Shown in pieces: positions 45,700-56,670 of a stretch of DNA of 64,000 nt. A model generated the notes under the pieces. The model was given only the letters and a program-made list of their open reading frames with translations. It had not been told where the DNA came from and searched no databases. Source of the stretch: Xanthomonas codiaei. Its GTDB lineage: Bacteria; Pseudomonadota; Gammaproteobacteria; Xanthomonadales; Xanthomonadaceae. The stretch spans positions 1 to 64,000 of the forward strand of contig NZ_MDEC01000028.1 in NCBI RefSeq assembly GCF_002939785.1, in the 5' to 3' direction. The number at the start of each line of letters is the position of its first letter. Position 1 is the first letter of the stretch. Made by a program: the position numbers and the translations under genes.

Positions 45700-47616
45700 T
45701 CAGCCCGCGGCAGCGTTCAATGCCGGTGCGCTGGTGGCCATCAGCTGCGGCCAGCGCTTGAGCACCGCGGCACGGATGCCGGCCTGGTCGATACCGGCTT
45801 CGGCCAGCAGGTCTTCGCGGCTGGCGTGCTGCTGGAAGCTGTCCGGCAGGCCCAGGTGCAGCATCGCCATCAGCACGCCTTCGGCATTGAGCAGCTCGGA
45901 CACGCCCGAGCCTGCGCCGCCGGCCACCACGTTGTCTTCGATGGTGACGAAGCCGTCGTGGGTCCGGGCCAGCTCCAGCAGCATCGCCTTGTCCAGCGGT
46001 TTGACGAAGCGCATGTTGACCACGGTGAGGCCAAGTTCGCGGCCCACCGCCTCGGCGGCGTCCACGCATGCGCCGAAGCCCAGCAGGGCGATACGCGTGC
46101 CGCTGTGGCGCAACTGCGCCTTGCCGATCGGCAGGGTGGTCAGCGAGGCATCCAGTGCCACGCCCGGGCCGGTGCCGCGCGGGTAGCGCACGGCGGCCGG
46201 GCCTGCGTAGTGCACGCCGGTGCTCAGCATCTGGCGGCATTCGGCTTCGTCGGCCGGCGCCATCACCACCATGTGCGGCACGCAGCGCAGGAAACTCAGG
46301 TCCAGGTTGCCGGCATGGGTGGCGCCATCCGGGCCGACCACGCCACCGCGATCGATCGCGAACAGCACGTCGAGCTTCTGCACCGCCACGTCGTGCACCA
46401 GCTGGTCGTAGCCGCGCTGCAGGAAGGTGGAATAGATCGCCACCACCGGCTTGGCGCCTTGCGTGGCCATGCCGGCGGCCAGCGTCACCGCATGCTGTTC
46501 GGCAATGGCCACATCGAAGTAGCGCTGCGGATACTCCTTGCTGAAGCGCACCAGCCCCGAGCCTTCGCGCATTGCCGGGGTGATCACCAGCAGCCTGGGC
46601 TCGGCGGCGGCCATGTCGCAGACCCAGTCGCTGAAGACATCGGTATAGGTCGGCTTCTTGGCGCCGGTCTTGGCGACCAGGCCCTTGCTCGGGTCGAACG
46701 GGCCGACCGCGTGATAACCGATCTGGTCGCCTTCGGCCAGCTCGTAGCCCTTGCCCTTGGTGGTGATCACGTGCAACAGCTGCGGACCTTTGAGGGTCTT
46801 GAGTGTTTTCAGCGCGCCGACCAGGCCGGGCAGGTCGTGGCCATCGATCGGGCCGGTGTAGTGGAAGCCCATTTCCTCGAACAGCGTGGACGGCACGAAC
46901 ATGCCCTTCCAGTGTTCTTCCCAACGCCGTACGAAGCGTGCGGTGGGATTGTTCTTCTTGTCGCCGAGGATCTTCTTGCCGCCCTCACGGATGGCATTGA
47001 GGGTACGGCTGCCGCTGGCACGGCCGAGCATCTTGGTCAGCCCGCCCACCGCCTCGGAGATCGACATGCGGTTGTCGTTGAGGATCACCAGCAGGTTCGG
47101 CTCCGGCTCCATGCCGCCGGCGTGATTGAGTGCTTCGTAGACCATGCCGGCGGTCATCGCACCGTCGCCGATCACCGCGACCACCTTGCGGTCGTCGCCA
47201 TTGCGCTGCGCGGCGATCGCCATGCCGAGCGCGGCCGAGATCGAGGTCGACGAATGACCGACGCCGAAGGTGTCGTAGATGCTCTCTTCGCGCTTGGGAA
47301 ACGGCGCCACGCCGTCCTTCTGCTTGACCGTGTGGATCTGGTCGCGCCGGCCGGTGAGGATCTTGTGCGGGTAGGTCTGATGCCCGACGTCCCACACCAG
47401 CTGATCGACCGGAGTCTGGTAGAGATAGTGCAGGGCCACGGTGAGTTCGATCACGCCCAGCCCGGCCGCGAAGTGCCCGCCGCTCTTGCCCACCGATTCG
47501 ATGAGATAGGCGCGCAATTCGTCTGCGATGGCCGCAAGCTCGGCCTCGTCGAAGCGGCGCAGGTCGTCGGGGGTCTGGATGCGCGACAGGCGCGGATAGC
47601 GGGTGGAGTCGATCAT
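45700..47616 (-). CDS. dxs: 1-deoxy-D-xylulose-5-phosphate synthase
   Basis: This 638-residue, thiamine-diphosphate-dependent enzyme makes DXP from pyruvate and glyceraldehyde 3-phosphate, the first step of the MEP isoprenoid pathway that also feeds undecaprenyl phosphate for xanthan. Motifs include [47 protein letters not shown] (TPP-binding GDG...N) and the transketolase C-domain ([17 protein letters not shown]-type region). The ATG at 47616 ([13 protein letters not shown]) is the usual start; a second ATG directly before it is possible. Length matches the family. Confidence 0.97.
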   Translation of the reverse strand: MIDSTRYPRLSRIQTPDDLRRFDEAELAAIADELRAYLIESVGKSGGHFAAGLGVIELTVALHYLYQTPVDQLVWDVGHQTYPHKILTGRRDQIHTVKQKDGVAPFPKREESIYDTFGVGHSSTSISAALGMAIAAQRNGDDRKVVAVIGDGAMTAGMVYEALNHAGGMEPEPNLLVILNDNRMSISEAVGGLTKMLGRASGSRTLNAIREGGKKILGDKKNNPTARFVRRWEEHWKGMFVPSTLFEEMGFHYTGPIDGHDLPGLVGALKTLKTLKGPQLLHVITTKGKGYELAEGDQIGYHAVGPFDPSKGLVAKTGAKKPTYTDVFSDWVCDMAAAEPRLLVITPAMREGSGLVRFSKEYPQRYFDVAIAEQHAVTLAAGMATQGAKPVVAIYSTFLQRGYDQLVHDVAVQKLDVLFAIDRGGVVGPDGATHAGNLDLSFLRCVPHMVVMAPADEAECRQMLSTGVHYAGPAAVRYPRGTGPGVALDASLTTLPIGKAQLRHSGTRIALLGFGACVDAAEAVGRELGLTVVNMRFVKPLDKAMLLELARTHDGFVTIEDNVVAGGAGSGVSELLNAEGVLMAMLHLGLPDSFQQHASREDLLAEAGIDQAGIRAAVLKRWPQLMATSAPALNAAAG

Positions 47617-47929
47617 CATCGTGTCAATGTGCTGAAACCATATTGTCCTCCCCATGCGAAGGCCCGGCAAGCAAACCGGTTCAGCTGTCAGCGGGCGGTG
47701 AGGGCGGTGCGGCCCCGGTGTTGCTGGCCTGCGCCCTGCACGCAGGCGCCTGCGGCAATCTGCCGCACCCTGCGCGATGCATTCCTGGCAGTGATGGGGG
47801 GCCAGACGCGGCGGCTGCACGGTGCTTGCGCGCGGCACGCCTGGCTGGTGGATGAGCGACTTGCCGACGCGCCGGGTCGGCCGAAGATCGGCGCGGTCGC
47901 GGTGAAGATCAGAAGCGGCCCGATGCGCC
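47617..47929. other. Gap between dxs and the HNH gene
   Basis: These 313 bases separate the dxs start from the end of the HNH endonuclease gene, both on the minus strand, so the dxs promoter should lie here. I see no gene, terminator or repeat. Confidence 0.4.
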
Positions 47930-48586
47930 TTACAGCGACAATTTCGAACGTTTCGGCAACTGGGCGCGCAGGAACGCCATCTGGTCGGAGAGGATGTTGC
48001 GGTTGGACAGGATCAGGTGCTCGATCCAGCTTGGCCGGTACGGCACCGCTAGCAGCGGCATGTGCGCCTGCTGCGGGGTGCGGTTGGCCTTGCGCGAGTT
48101 GCACTGGAAGCAGGCGGTGACCACGTTCTCCCAGGTGTCGCGCCCGCCCTTGGAGACCGGCATCACGTGGTCGCGGGTCAGATGCGGGCGGCTGAAATGC
48201 TGGCCGCAATACATGCACAACTGCGCATCGCGCGCGAATAGCGCGGTGTTGCTGAGCGTGGGGGTGGGGTCCAGCGCGCGCGAACGGGCATGGCCGCGTG
48301 CGGCGATGATGGGATGCAGATCCAGCGTACTGCGCATGCCGGTGAGCCGCGAGATGCCGCCGTGGATCTGCATGCAGGGCTCGCCCAGGGTCCAGGACAC
48401 CGCATCGCGTGCATACAGGCAGGCAGCGTCCTGCCAGTTGATCCAGTCCAGTACCCGGCCATGCGCATCGAGCGAGAGCAGGCGCAAGGTGGGCAGTTGC
48501 TGGATCGCAGCGACAGCGCTGCCCGCGACCGGAGCAGTGCTGCCTCCGGGGAAGATCACATCACCTGCGTGCGTGTCTGTCTCCAT
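47930..48586 (-). CDS. HNH endonuclease domain protein
   Basis: This 218-residue protein has a C-terminal HNH nuclease domain: CMYCGQHF, then [20 protein letters not shown] and [14 protein letters not shown], giving the two CxxC zinc pairs and the catalytic DH...N...N pattern. The N-terminal 100 residues are conserved in similar stand-alone proteins but have no known role. It is a solitary gene without a phage or toxin neighbour; proteins of this type are widespread in gammaproteobacteria and their biological task is unclear. Confidence 0.88.
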   Translation of the reverse strand: METDTHAGDVIFPGGSTAPVAGSAVAAIQQLPTLRLLSLDAHGRVLDWINWQDAACLYARDAVSWTLGEPCMQIHGGISRLTGMRSTLDLHPIIAARGHARSRALDPTPTLSNTALFARDAQLCMYCGQHFSRPHLTRDHVMPVSKGGRDTWENVVTACFQCNSRKANRTPQQAHMPLLAVPYRPSWIEHLILSNRNILSDQMAFLRAQLPKRSKLSL

Positions 48587-48645
48587 CGGGAAAACAGCTT
48601 ATACCCGATCGTTGACAGTTTGTGTATCGCAGCGAACGGCCTCGT

Positions 48646-48868
48646 CGCGGCCAGGTCCGCTCCTACGACAGCGGGGGGCGTGATGGTTGTCTGTAGGAGC
48701 GTCCCCGGGCGCGAGGCTTTGCCGATCGGTGTGGGCTTGTCGCGTCCAGGTCCGCTCTTACGACAGCGGGGGGGCGCGATGGTTGTCTGTAGGAGCGCCC
48801 CTGGGCGCGAGGCTTTGCCGATCGGTGTCGGCTTGTCGCGGCCAGGTCCGCTCCTACGACGGCGGCAG
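48646..48868. repeat. Tandem array of GTAGGAGCG-type inverted repeats, period about 95 bases
   Basis: A unit of about 95 bases containing CGCGGCCAGGTCCGCTCCTACG, TGATGGTTGTCTGTAGGAGCG and GGCGCGAGGCTTTGCCGATC occurs twice plus a third partial copy. The GGTCCGCTC element recurs at 48655, 48749 and 48845. Copies differ at a few positions. The arms are the same as the inverted repeat at 13881-13953. The array fills the 303-base gap between the HNH gene and the acyl-CoA dehydrogenase gene, so it lies downstream of the latter. Confidence 0.85.
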
Positions 48869-48889
48869 CCTGCCGCGATGCGCTGGCGC

Positions 48890-50683
<1,794 letters not shown>

Positions 50684-50720
50684 GCGGGATCCTTCGAAGA
50701 CGGTACGGGAGGCGTGCGCG

Positions 50721-51197
50721 TCAGCGCAGCACGCCGTTGAGGCCGGGGGCCGGGCTGAGCGTGTTGCGCGATTCCACCGCGAACTCGCGTTGTTTCTTGT
50801 CCTGCGGGGTCGCCCACACGGTGCCCTTGAGGGTATAGGGCAGCGAGCGGCCGCCGGCGAGCACGTCGGCCACGGTGATCCGGCCCAGCGAGGTGGGTTG
50901 CAGGTTGACGGTGACCATGTCGGCGGTTTCCGGGCCGATCGAGATGCCCACGGCCTGGTCGAGCTTGCCGGCCACCTGGTCGCCGGCGGAGATCTCCAGC
51001 GCCACGCGCTCGAACTGCATCGAAATGCTGCTGTAGTTCTGCAGGCGCAGGTCCACCGACCACGAGCCGTCGGCACGCACGGTCAGTTGCTGGATGCTGG
51101 CTGCCGGCTCGGACACACGGCGCACCGCGCCGCCACAGCCGCTCAACAGCAGCCCCCAGGCCAGCGACAGGATCAGAAGGCGATAGGCACGACGCAT
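50721..51197 (-). CDS. Lipoprotein with a LEA14/WHy-like domain
   Basis: This 158-residue protein has a lipoprotein signal (MRRAYRLLILSLAWGLLLSG) with the lipobox LSGC giving Cys21. The mature part has the beta-rich pattern of LEA type 2 / WHy domains (WSVDLRLQNYSSISMQFERV, VAGKLDQAVGISIGPE). Such proteins are of unknown function in bacteria, possibly stress-related. The ATG at 51197 is chosen for its signal; an upstream ATG adds 11 hydrophilic residues. It is 37 bases before the acyl-CoA dehydrogenase gene. Confidence 0.8.
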   Translation of the reverse strand: MRRAYRLLILSLAWGLLLSGCGGAVRRVSEPAASIQQLTVRADGSWSVDLRLQNYSSISMQFERVALEISAGDQVAGKLDQAVGISIGPETADMVTVNLQPTSLGRITVADVLAGGRSLPYTLKGTVWATPQDKKQREFAVESRNTLSPAPGLNGVLR

Positions 51198-51443
51198 GTA
51201 CTTGGGTCCTTGGCGATGAGGCGGCGCCAAGAATACTACGCAGTACGGATAGCGCCTCGCGGCCTGGAGCGGCTAATCGAACATCGCCGGCAGTCGTCCG
51301 CTGGGTGTGGACGGCGTGCAAGAACCGGAATGTACGAGTGGGCCATGCCGCACCGGGTACCGGCCGCGCCTGCGCGGCTGTGTAGTGGTTGTGTTGGCTG
51401 ATCCAAGGCGACGTCGCTCTGGCTGATCGTCAGGCAGCCCGAT

Positions 51444-51980
51444 TTACAGCAGCGGCGCGGCCACGATCAGCGGCGACAGGTCGTAGCCCATCCGGGTGGC
51501 CTGCGCCTTGAGCTGCTCGAACTGCGCGCGCGGCATCTGTGGCGAGCGCGACAGGATCCACAGGTATTTGCGGTCCGGCTCGCCGACCACCGCCCATTGA
51601 TAGTCCGGGTCCAGCGCGATCACCCAATAGTCCGCCCACACCAGTGGCAACCAGCCCAGCCATTCGGGGGCGAAACGCACCTGCAACTGACCGGGTTGCC
51701 CCTGGACCGGGCGCGCCACGCCGTCGGCCTGGGCCAGCTCGCCGTTGGCGGTGCGGCAACCATTGCGCACCCCGATCAGGCCATCGTCGCGCAGCGTGTA
51801 GCTGGCGGTGATGTCGCCGCGGCACTTCTTCTGAAACGACACCGGCAGATGCGCGATCTCATGCCACTGCCCGGCGTAGCGTGACAGATCCAGCTGCGGC
51901 ACCGCACGCACCGGTTGCTGCGCGAGCGCCGTCAGCGGCAGCAGGGCAATGCACGACAACAACAGGCGGGGCAGGCGCAT
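51444..51980 (-). CDS. Bacterial lipocalin (Blc-like), periplasmic
   Basis: This 178-residue protein has a signal peptide (MRLPRLLLSCIALLPLTALA) and the lipocalin motif YAGQWHEIAHLPVSFQ (G-x-W). FAPEWLGWLPLVWADYWVIA, then WAVVGEPDRKYLWILSR fit the Blc/apolipoprotein D group. E. coli Blc is an outer-membrane lipoprotein that binds lysophospholipids; here no lipobox cysteine is visible, so the protein is probably soluble in the periplasm. GGAGA precedes the ATG at 51980. The 246-base gap after it (51198-51443) shows nothing. Confidence 0.88.
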   Translation of the reverse strand: MRLPRLLLSCIALLPLTALAQQPVRAVPQLDLSRYAGQWHEIAHLPVSFQKKCRGDITASYTLRDDGLIGVRNGCRTANGELAQADGVARPVQGQPGQLQVRFAPEWLGWLPLVWADYWVIALDPDYQWAVVGEPDRKYLWILSRSPQMPRAQFEQLKAQATRMGYDLSPLIVAAPLL

Positions 51981-52160
51981 GGCGATCTCCGGTGGACGCG
52001 CGCAGGCTAGGCCATGCACCCCGCCGCGCGGCGTGAACCGGCGCAAGAAACCTCCCTAAAACCTGGCCTGGCAACAAAGTTGGCCGCAACGCTTGCCCAA
52101 ACTGCGCCTGCTCGCTATGATGCGCGTCCTCGCAACGCAGGCATCGTGTTGCAGGCAAGT

Positions 52161-52236
52161 GGCCGAGTAGCTCAGTTGGTAGAGCAGGGGATTGAAAATC
52201 CCCGTGTCGGCGGTTCGATTCCGTCCTCGGCCACCA
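52161..52236 (+). tRNA. tRNA-Phe (anticodon GAA)
   Basis: The 76-base cloverleaf has acceptor arms GGCCGAG and CTCGGCC with the encoded CCA end, D-arm AGCTCAGTTGGTAGAGC, anticodon stem GGGGA/TCCCC around TTGAAAA (anticodon GAA) and a GGTTCGATTCC T-arm. A TATGAT -10-like box occurs near 52116. Confidence 0.96.
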
Positions 52237-52499
52237 TTTTCTGCAAGCCTTCGTTCGCAAGGCTTTCCGGCGTCTACCGGTTCCGTGATTTCTCCTTCGC
52301 ATGGCTGTTGATCAGACCGTTCGTTGCGGCGGTGTCGATGGCGTTGCTCGCTCGATTGGCACTGGTGTGTGATGGATGGGTGCCGCGGTGGAGACAGCTT
52401 GATCACTGCTTCTGCAGCGCACGCGGCAAGTGGCCGGTGCCGTTGTTCGCGGCCTGGTTTTCCACGCGATCTTCAACCCGGCGTGGCGATACTTTGCGC

Positions 52500-52775
52500 A
52501 TGACCCACAACACCCTTCGACGCACATTGATCCACGGCTACTGCGGCGAATTTCGCGTGGAAACGATGGAAAGTCAGGCACCCGGCGAAACCCGGTGGTT
52601 TTCGACTGCGTTCGTCTATCACCGCGACCGCAGCGCGCCGATCGCCACGATCGAAGGTGCCGGAGAGGGCGACTATCGGGGCGATGCGCGCGAGCAGGCC
52701 TTGCGGGTGGGCTCGTGCCTGGCGGAATTTCTGAATCCGAAGGAATACCGCCTCGGTGAAACCGCAGGCGAGTAG
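52500..52775 (+). CDS. Small conserved-looking hypothetical protein
   Basis: This 91-residue protein (MTHNTLRRTLIHGYCGEFRV ... SCLAEFLNPKEYRLGETAGE) is not recognised. It has no signal or membrane segment, and its codon use fits its neighbours. The reading frame is open further upstream through tRNA-Phe, which is coincidental; the ATG at 52500 is the sensible start. It is alone between tRNA-Phe and the LOV kinase. The 263 bases between the tRNA and this start show nothing. Confidence 0.6.
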   Translation: MTHNTLRRTLIHGYCGEFRVETMESQAPGETRWFSTAFVYHRDRSAPIATIEGAGEGDYRGDAREQALRVGSCLAEFLNPKEYRLGETAGE

Positions 52776-53102
52776 CTGCGCCCCGCCGTGGCGCGGCGGG
52801 TGCGATGGCTGCAGTTGTAAATCAGTCGATTCGATGGGCAACCTGGCGTCAATGCGTGCCCCCTCGACATGGACCAGGCAATGGCAATGATGCGTCCATG
52901 CCGAAAGCCGAGAGCGCCTGCAGATGGATGCTTGTGAGCGTTGCGTGCATGCGATGCCGTGGATTCGGCTGTGTGGGGTAGCGGCCGATTCGGTTGCATG
53001 GATGGGCGTGGTCGTATGGGAAAGGCTCATCTATGTGAGGAATCGACTCACTGCAGCCAACTAAACTGCGGAAACGGGAATGGCCCCCGCGGAGAACACC
53101 AC
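52776..53102. other. Gap upstream of the LOV kinase
   Basis: These 327 bases contain no supported gene. The promoter of the LOV histidine kinase should lie here. The only clear signal is GGAG at 53091-53094, eight bases before a TTG start. Confidence 0.4.
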
Positions 53103-54728
53103 TTGAACGATTCCCGTCACCAGGAGCTGCGAGCGCCCATGATCAGCGAAACTCGCAGCCTGCCGGTCGAGAAGCACCGCTCGGACATCTTCTTTGCTGC
53201 GGTGGAAACCACGCGCATGCCGATGACGGTGACCGACCCGCATCTGCCGGACAATCCGATCGTGTTCGCCAACCGCGCCTTCCTGGAAATGACCGGGTAT
53301 TCGGCCGAGGAAATCATCGGCAACAACTGCCGTTTCCTGCAGGGCCCGGAGACCGATCCGGCCAGCGTGCAGGACGTACGCGAGTCGATCGAGAACCGCC
53401 GCGAATTCGCCACCGAAGTGCTGAATTACCGCAAGGACGGCTCCTCGTTCTGGAATGCGTTGTTCGTCTCGCCGGTATTCGACGATCAGGGCAACCTGGT
53501 GTACTTCTTCGGCTCGCAGCTGGATGTGAGCCGACGCCGCGATGCCGAAGACGCGCTGCGCCAGGCGCAGAAAATGGAGGCGCTGGGGCAGTTGACCGGC
53601 GGAATCGCGCACGATTTCAACAACCTGCTACAGGTAATGTCCGGGCATCTGGAGGTGATCCAGATGATGGCGTCCGGCGACGCCGCAAAGAATGCCGAGC
53701 GCATCGCCTTCAGTGCCGAGCATGCCGCAACCGCGGCCGCCAAGGCCGCCACGCTCACCCAGCAGTTGCTGGCGTTCTCGCGCAAGCAGAAGTTGCGCGG
53801 GCGGGTGGTCAATCTCAATGGCCTGGTGTCGGGCATGAACAACATGGCCGAGCGCGCGCTGGGCGGCGGCATCAGCTTGCGGCAGTCGCTGGAAGGGGGT
53901 TTGTGGAATTGCCAGATCGACACCACGCAGGCCGAAGTGGCGCTATTGAACGTGCTGATCAACGCGCGCGATGCGATGGCGCAGTCCGAGCGCAAGGAAG
54001 TCACCGTGCAGACGCAGAACGTGGAGATCACCAATCACGATCTGGCGATGCACCACCAGCTGGCACCCGGCCGCTACGTCAGCATTGCGGTCAGCGACAC
54101 CGGTTCGGGCATGCCGCCGGAAGTGGCCAGCCGGGTGATGGAGCCGTTCTTCACCACCAAGGACGAAGGCCAGGGCACCGGCCTGGGGCTGTCGATGGTG
54201 TATGGCTTCGTCAAGCAATCCGGCGGCACCGTGCGCATCTACAGCGAAGTGGGCGAGGGCACCACGGTGCGCCTGTATTTCCCGGCGTCCAGCGAGTTCG
54301 AGAACGATCTGCAGTTGGCCAAGAGCCGTGCGATCGACAAGGGTGGCAATGAGACCATCCTGGTGGTGGAAGACAAGCAGGACGTGGCGGTGGTGGCCAG
54401 GATGTTCCTGGAGAACGCCGGTTACCGCATCCTCTCTGCGTCGAGCGGGCGCGAGGCGGTGGAGCTGCTGGAGCAGCACCCGGAGGTGGATGCCTTGTTC
54501 ACCGACCTGATCATGCCCGGTGGCATGAACGGGGTGGTGCTCGCGCGCGAGGCGCGACGCATGCTGCCAAGGATCAAGGTATTGCTGACCACCGGCTATG
54601 CCGATGCCAGCATCCAGCGCACCGATGTGGGCGGAGCGGAGTTCGATGTGGTCAACAAGCCGTACACGCAGAAGGAATTGCTCAAGCGCATCCGCATGCT
54701 GCTGGATGGGCCCACTGGCGTGGGTTGA
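53103..54728 (+). CDS. LOV-domain hybrid histidine kinase (blue-light sensor, LOV-HK-RR)
   Basis: The N-terminal LOV domain has the signature [13 protein letters not shown] with the flavin-adduct cysteine at residue 76. A histidine kinase follows, with phospho-acceptor His170 in [13 protein letters not shown]-box [10 protein letters not shown] and G-boxes [11 protein letters not shown] and [10 protein letters not shown]-terminal receiver has phospho-acceptor Asp468 in [17 protein letters not shown] at 53103 is chosen because GGAG lies eight bases upstream; an ATG at 53139 is the alternative and leaves 529 residues. The equivalent X. citri LOV protein is a working photoreceptor affecting motility, exopolysaccharide and plant colonisation. 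There is no separate output regulator next to it. Confidence 0.93.
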   Translation: MNDSRHQELRAPMISETRSLPVEKHRSDIFFAAVETTRMPMTVTDPHLPDNPIVFANRAFLEMTGYSAEEIIGNNCRFLQGPETDPASVQDVRESIENRREFATEVLNYRKDGSSFWNALFVSPVFDDQGNLVYFFGSQLDVSRRRDAEDALRQAQKMEALGQLTGGIAHDFNNLLQVMSGHLEVIQMMASGDAAKNAERIAFSAEHAATAAAKAATLTQQLLAFSRKQKLRGRVVNLNGLVSGMNNMAERALGGGISLRQSLEGGLWNCQIDTTQAEVALLNVLINARDAMAQSERKEVTVQTQNVEITNHDLAMHHQLAPGRYVSIAVSDTGSGMPPEVASRVMEPFFTTKDEGQGTGLGLSMVYGFVKQSGGTVRIYSEVGEGTTVRLYFPASSEFENDLQLAKSRAIDKGGNETILVVEDKQDVAVVARMFLENAGYRILSASSGREAVELLEQHPEVDALFTDLIMPGGMNGVVLAREARRMLPRIKVLLTTGYADASIQRTDVGGAEFDVVNKPYTQKELLKRIRMLLDGPTGVG

Positions 54729-54820
54729 GGCGGCGGCAGCCGGCGCGAGCGACTTGGCAGATCTTCTCAGCAAGAGATTCACTTGCCGCGGTTCCGCCCC
54801 ATCGCGGCCGACGTCTTCGA

Positions 54821-54842
54821 TCCGAATCCCGAATCCCGAATC
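54821..54842. repeat. GAATCCC short tandem repeat
   Basis: Three copies of a GAATCCC-type unit lie between the LOV kinase and yggX stops, in a convergent gap. It is the same family as 14002-14023 and 20064-20156. Confidence 0.6.
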
Positions 54843-54851
54843 CAGGCCTGA

Positions 54852-55130
54852 CTATTCCTCGCCCAGCGGCGCGACATAGCCTTCCGGCTTGTCGGCATTG
54901 CGCTCGAACAGAAACTTCTGCAGCTCGGTCTCGAGAAAGGCGCGGTGCTTGGGGTCGCGCGGCGACAGCCGGTTTTCGTTGATCAGCATGGTCTGGTGCG
55001 CCAGCCACGCCTGCCAGGCGGTCTTGCCGATCTGCGCGAACACGCGCTGGCCAAGTTCGCCGGGATAGGGCACGAAATCCAGGCCTTCGGTATCGCATTG
55101 CTGGTATTGGCAGAACACGGTGCGGGACAT
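54852..55130 (-). CDS. yggX: Fe(2+)-trafficking protein YggX
   Basis: This 92-residue protein begins [20 protein letters not shown], with the conserved Cys near position 7, and contains [20 protein letters not shown] and [13 protein letters not shown]. It protects or assists iron-sulfur clusters under oxidative stress. It follows mutY by 19 bases, the same pairing as in E. coli, which fits because MutY carries a 4Fe-4S cluster. The ATG follows GAAGGA. Confidence 0.95.
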   Translation of the reverse strand: MSRTVFCQYQQCDTEGLDFVPYPGELGQRVFAQIGKTAWQAWLAHQTMLINENRLSPRDPKHRAFLETELQKFLFERNADKPEGYVAPLGEE

Positions 55131-55149
55131 GCGATTTCCTTCGAAGCGA

Positions 55150-56223
55150 TTAGAGCGTAGCGAGCAGCTTGCGGATCGGTGCGGGCAGGCCCAGCGAAGC
55201 GAGATCGGCGCGGGCCACCCAACGCAGGTCGTCATTGTCGCGCACCGCCGCGCGCAGCGCGACCTTGCGCAGGCGCAAGGGCTGCAGATGCAGGCGGTAA
55301 TGGCTGAAGGTATGCACCAGCAGCGGCAGCGCGTCGGCGCGTTCGTAGTCGCCGTCGATATGGCTGGCGAACCAGGCGCGCAGGCCGCTGTCGGTGTCGG
55401 CCTGCGGCAGCGTCCATAGCGAGGCCCAGATGCCGGTGGGCGGGCGGCGCTGCAGCAGGATCTCGCCCTGCGTGTTTTCCAGCAGCAGCGCCGTGGCTTC
55501 GCGCTCGGGCAACACCTTGCCCGGTTTGGGGGTGGGCAATGCGTCCACCAGCCCTTCGCGGCGCGCGACGCACGCCTGCTGCAGCGGGCACACGATGCAG
55601 GCCGGTCTGGCGCGCGTGCACAAGGTGGCGCCGAAATCCATCTGCGCCTGCGTGTAGTCGGCCAGGCGGCCCTCGGGAACCTGTGCAACGTGCATGCTCG
55701 CCAGCTGCCAGAGCTGCTTTTCCACCACCGGCAGCCCGGGGTAGCCGGCAATGCCGTGGAAGCGCGTCAACACGCGTTTGACGTTGCCGTCCATGATCGG
55801 GAAACGGTCGTTCCAGGCCTGGCTGAGGATCGCGCCGGCGGTGCTGCGGCCGATGCCGGGCAGCGCAAGCAAGGCATCGAGATCGCGCGGCAGCTCGCCG
55901 CCGTGCAAGGCGACGCATTGCCGGGCGGCGGCATGCAGATTGCGCGCCCGCGCGTAGTAGCCCAACCCGGCCCAGTGCGCCGTGACGCTGTCGTTATCGG
56001 CGGCGGCCAGATCGGGCAGGGTCGGGAAACGCGCGACGAACTTCTGGAAGTAGGGAATGACCACCGCAACCTGGGTCTGCTGCAGCATGATTTCCGACAG
56101 CCAGACCCGGTATGGCGCACGCGGATGCTGCCATGGCAGATCGTGGCGGCCGTGGTCGTCGAACCAGTGCAGCAACGCAGCGACGAAGCTGTCGGAAGAA
56201 GAAGCGGCGGGGTCGGCGGGCAT
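55150..56223 (-). CDS. mutY: A/G-specific adenine DNA glycosylase MutY
   Basis: This 357-residue enzyme removes adenine mispaired with 8-oxoguanine. The helix-hairpin-helix part carries the catalytic Glu in [14 protein letters not shown] and Asp in [12 protein letters not shown]; the 4Fe-4S ligands follow as C-x6-C-x2-C-x5-C in [17 protein letters not shown]. The C-terminal MutT-like domain recognises 8-oxoG. The ATG at 56223 gives a normal N-terminus; longer starts to 56490 would add about 90 unconserved residues. Confidence 0.96.
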   Translation of the reverse strand: MPADPAASSSDSFVAALLHWFDDHGRHDLPWQHPRAPYRVWLSEIMLQQTQVAVVIPYFQKFVARFPTLPDLAAADNDSVTAHWAGLGYYARARNLHAAARQCVALHGGELPRDLDALLALPGIGRSTAGAILSQAWNDRFPIMDGNVKRVLTRFHGIAGYPGLPVVEKQLWQLASMHVAQVPEGRLADYTQAQMDFGATLCTRARPACIVCPLQQACVARREGLVDALPTPKPGKVLPEREATALLLENTQGEILLQRRPPTGIWASLWTLPQADTDSGLRAWFASHIDGDYERADALPLLVHTFSHYRLHLQPLRLRKVALRAAVRDNDDLRWVARADLASLGLPAPIRKLLATL

Positions 56224-56670
56224 GAGGTCTGCTGGCTGGAAAGAGGAAGGCTTGGGGGCGTGCTTGAACCGTCGGACGATGACATACCTTGCCGGCCATC
56301 GCGGCCGGCCGGGCGATGGTGCGGAGTGCAGGACCGTCACCGTGGCCGTCGCCCGGCGATCTGCGGGGCCTGGAGCGGCCAACGGGACGTAGCGAGCAGT
56401 GGCCAGGTGCGGACGGTCTGCCGTGACTACCTCCCGCGAGCGCAAAAGTGCAACGTGGGCAGCAGCAATGCTGTACAGCGCCCTTGTCACCGTGCTGTAT
56501 CCGCGCGACCGCTACCGGTGCCTGCAGCAACCGCCGCAAGCCAAGCGAACGGCTTTCAAGAACGTGCCGGGCTGGCATTACGTCGATTGCGTGGTGAGGC
56601 GGCGACGACAGTTACCGCTGCCTGTGCTGTCCCCGGTCCCCGGTCCCGGGTCCCGGGTCCCGGCTCTCAA
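56224..56670. other. Gap between mutY and ftsY
   Basis: These 447 bases between two minus-strand genes hold no supported gene; short frames here have no recognisable product. The mutY promoter must lie near 56224. At about 56629-56667 there is a run of CCCGGT-type short repeats (alternating CCCCGGT and CCCGGGT) just beyond the ftsY stop. Confidence 0.4.

Noticed and set aside
48646-48868. CRISPR array
   Set aside because: The repeats are about 95 bases long, self-complementary and without unique spacers of uniform size; no cas gene is nearby.
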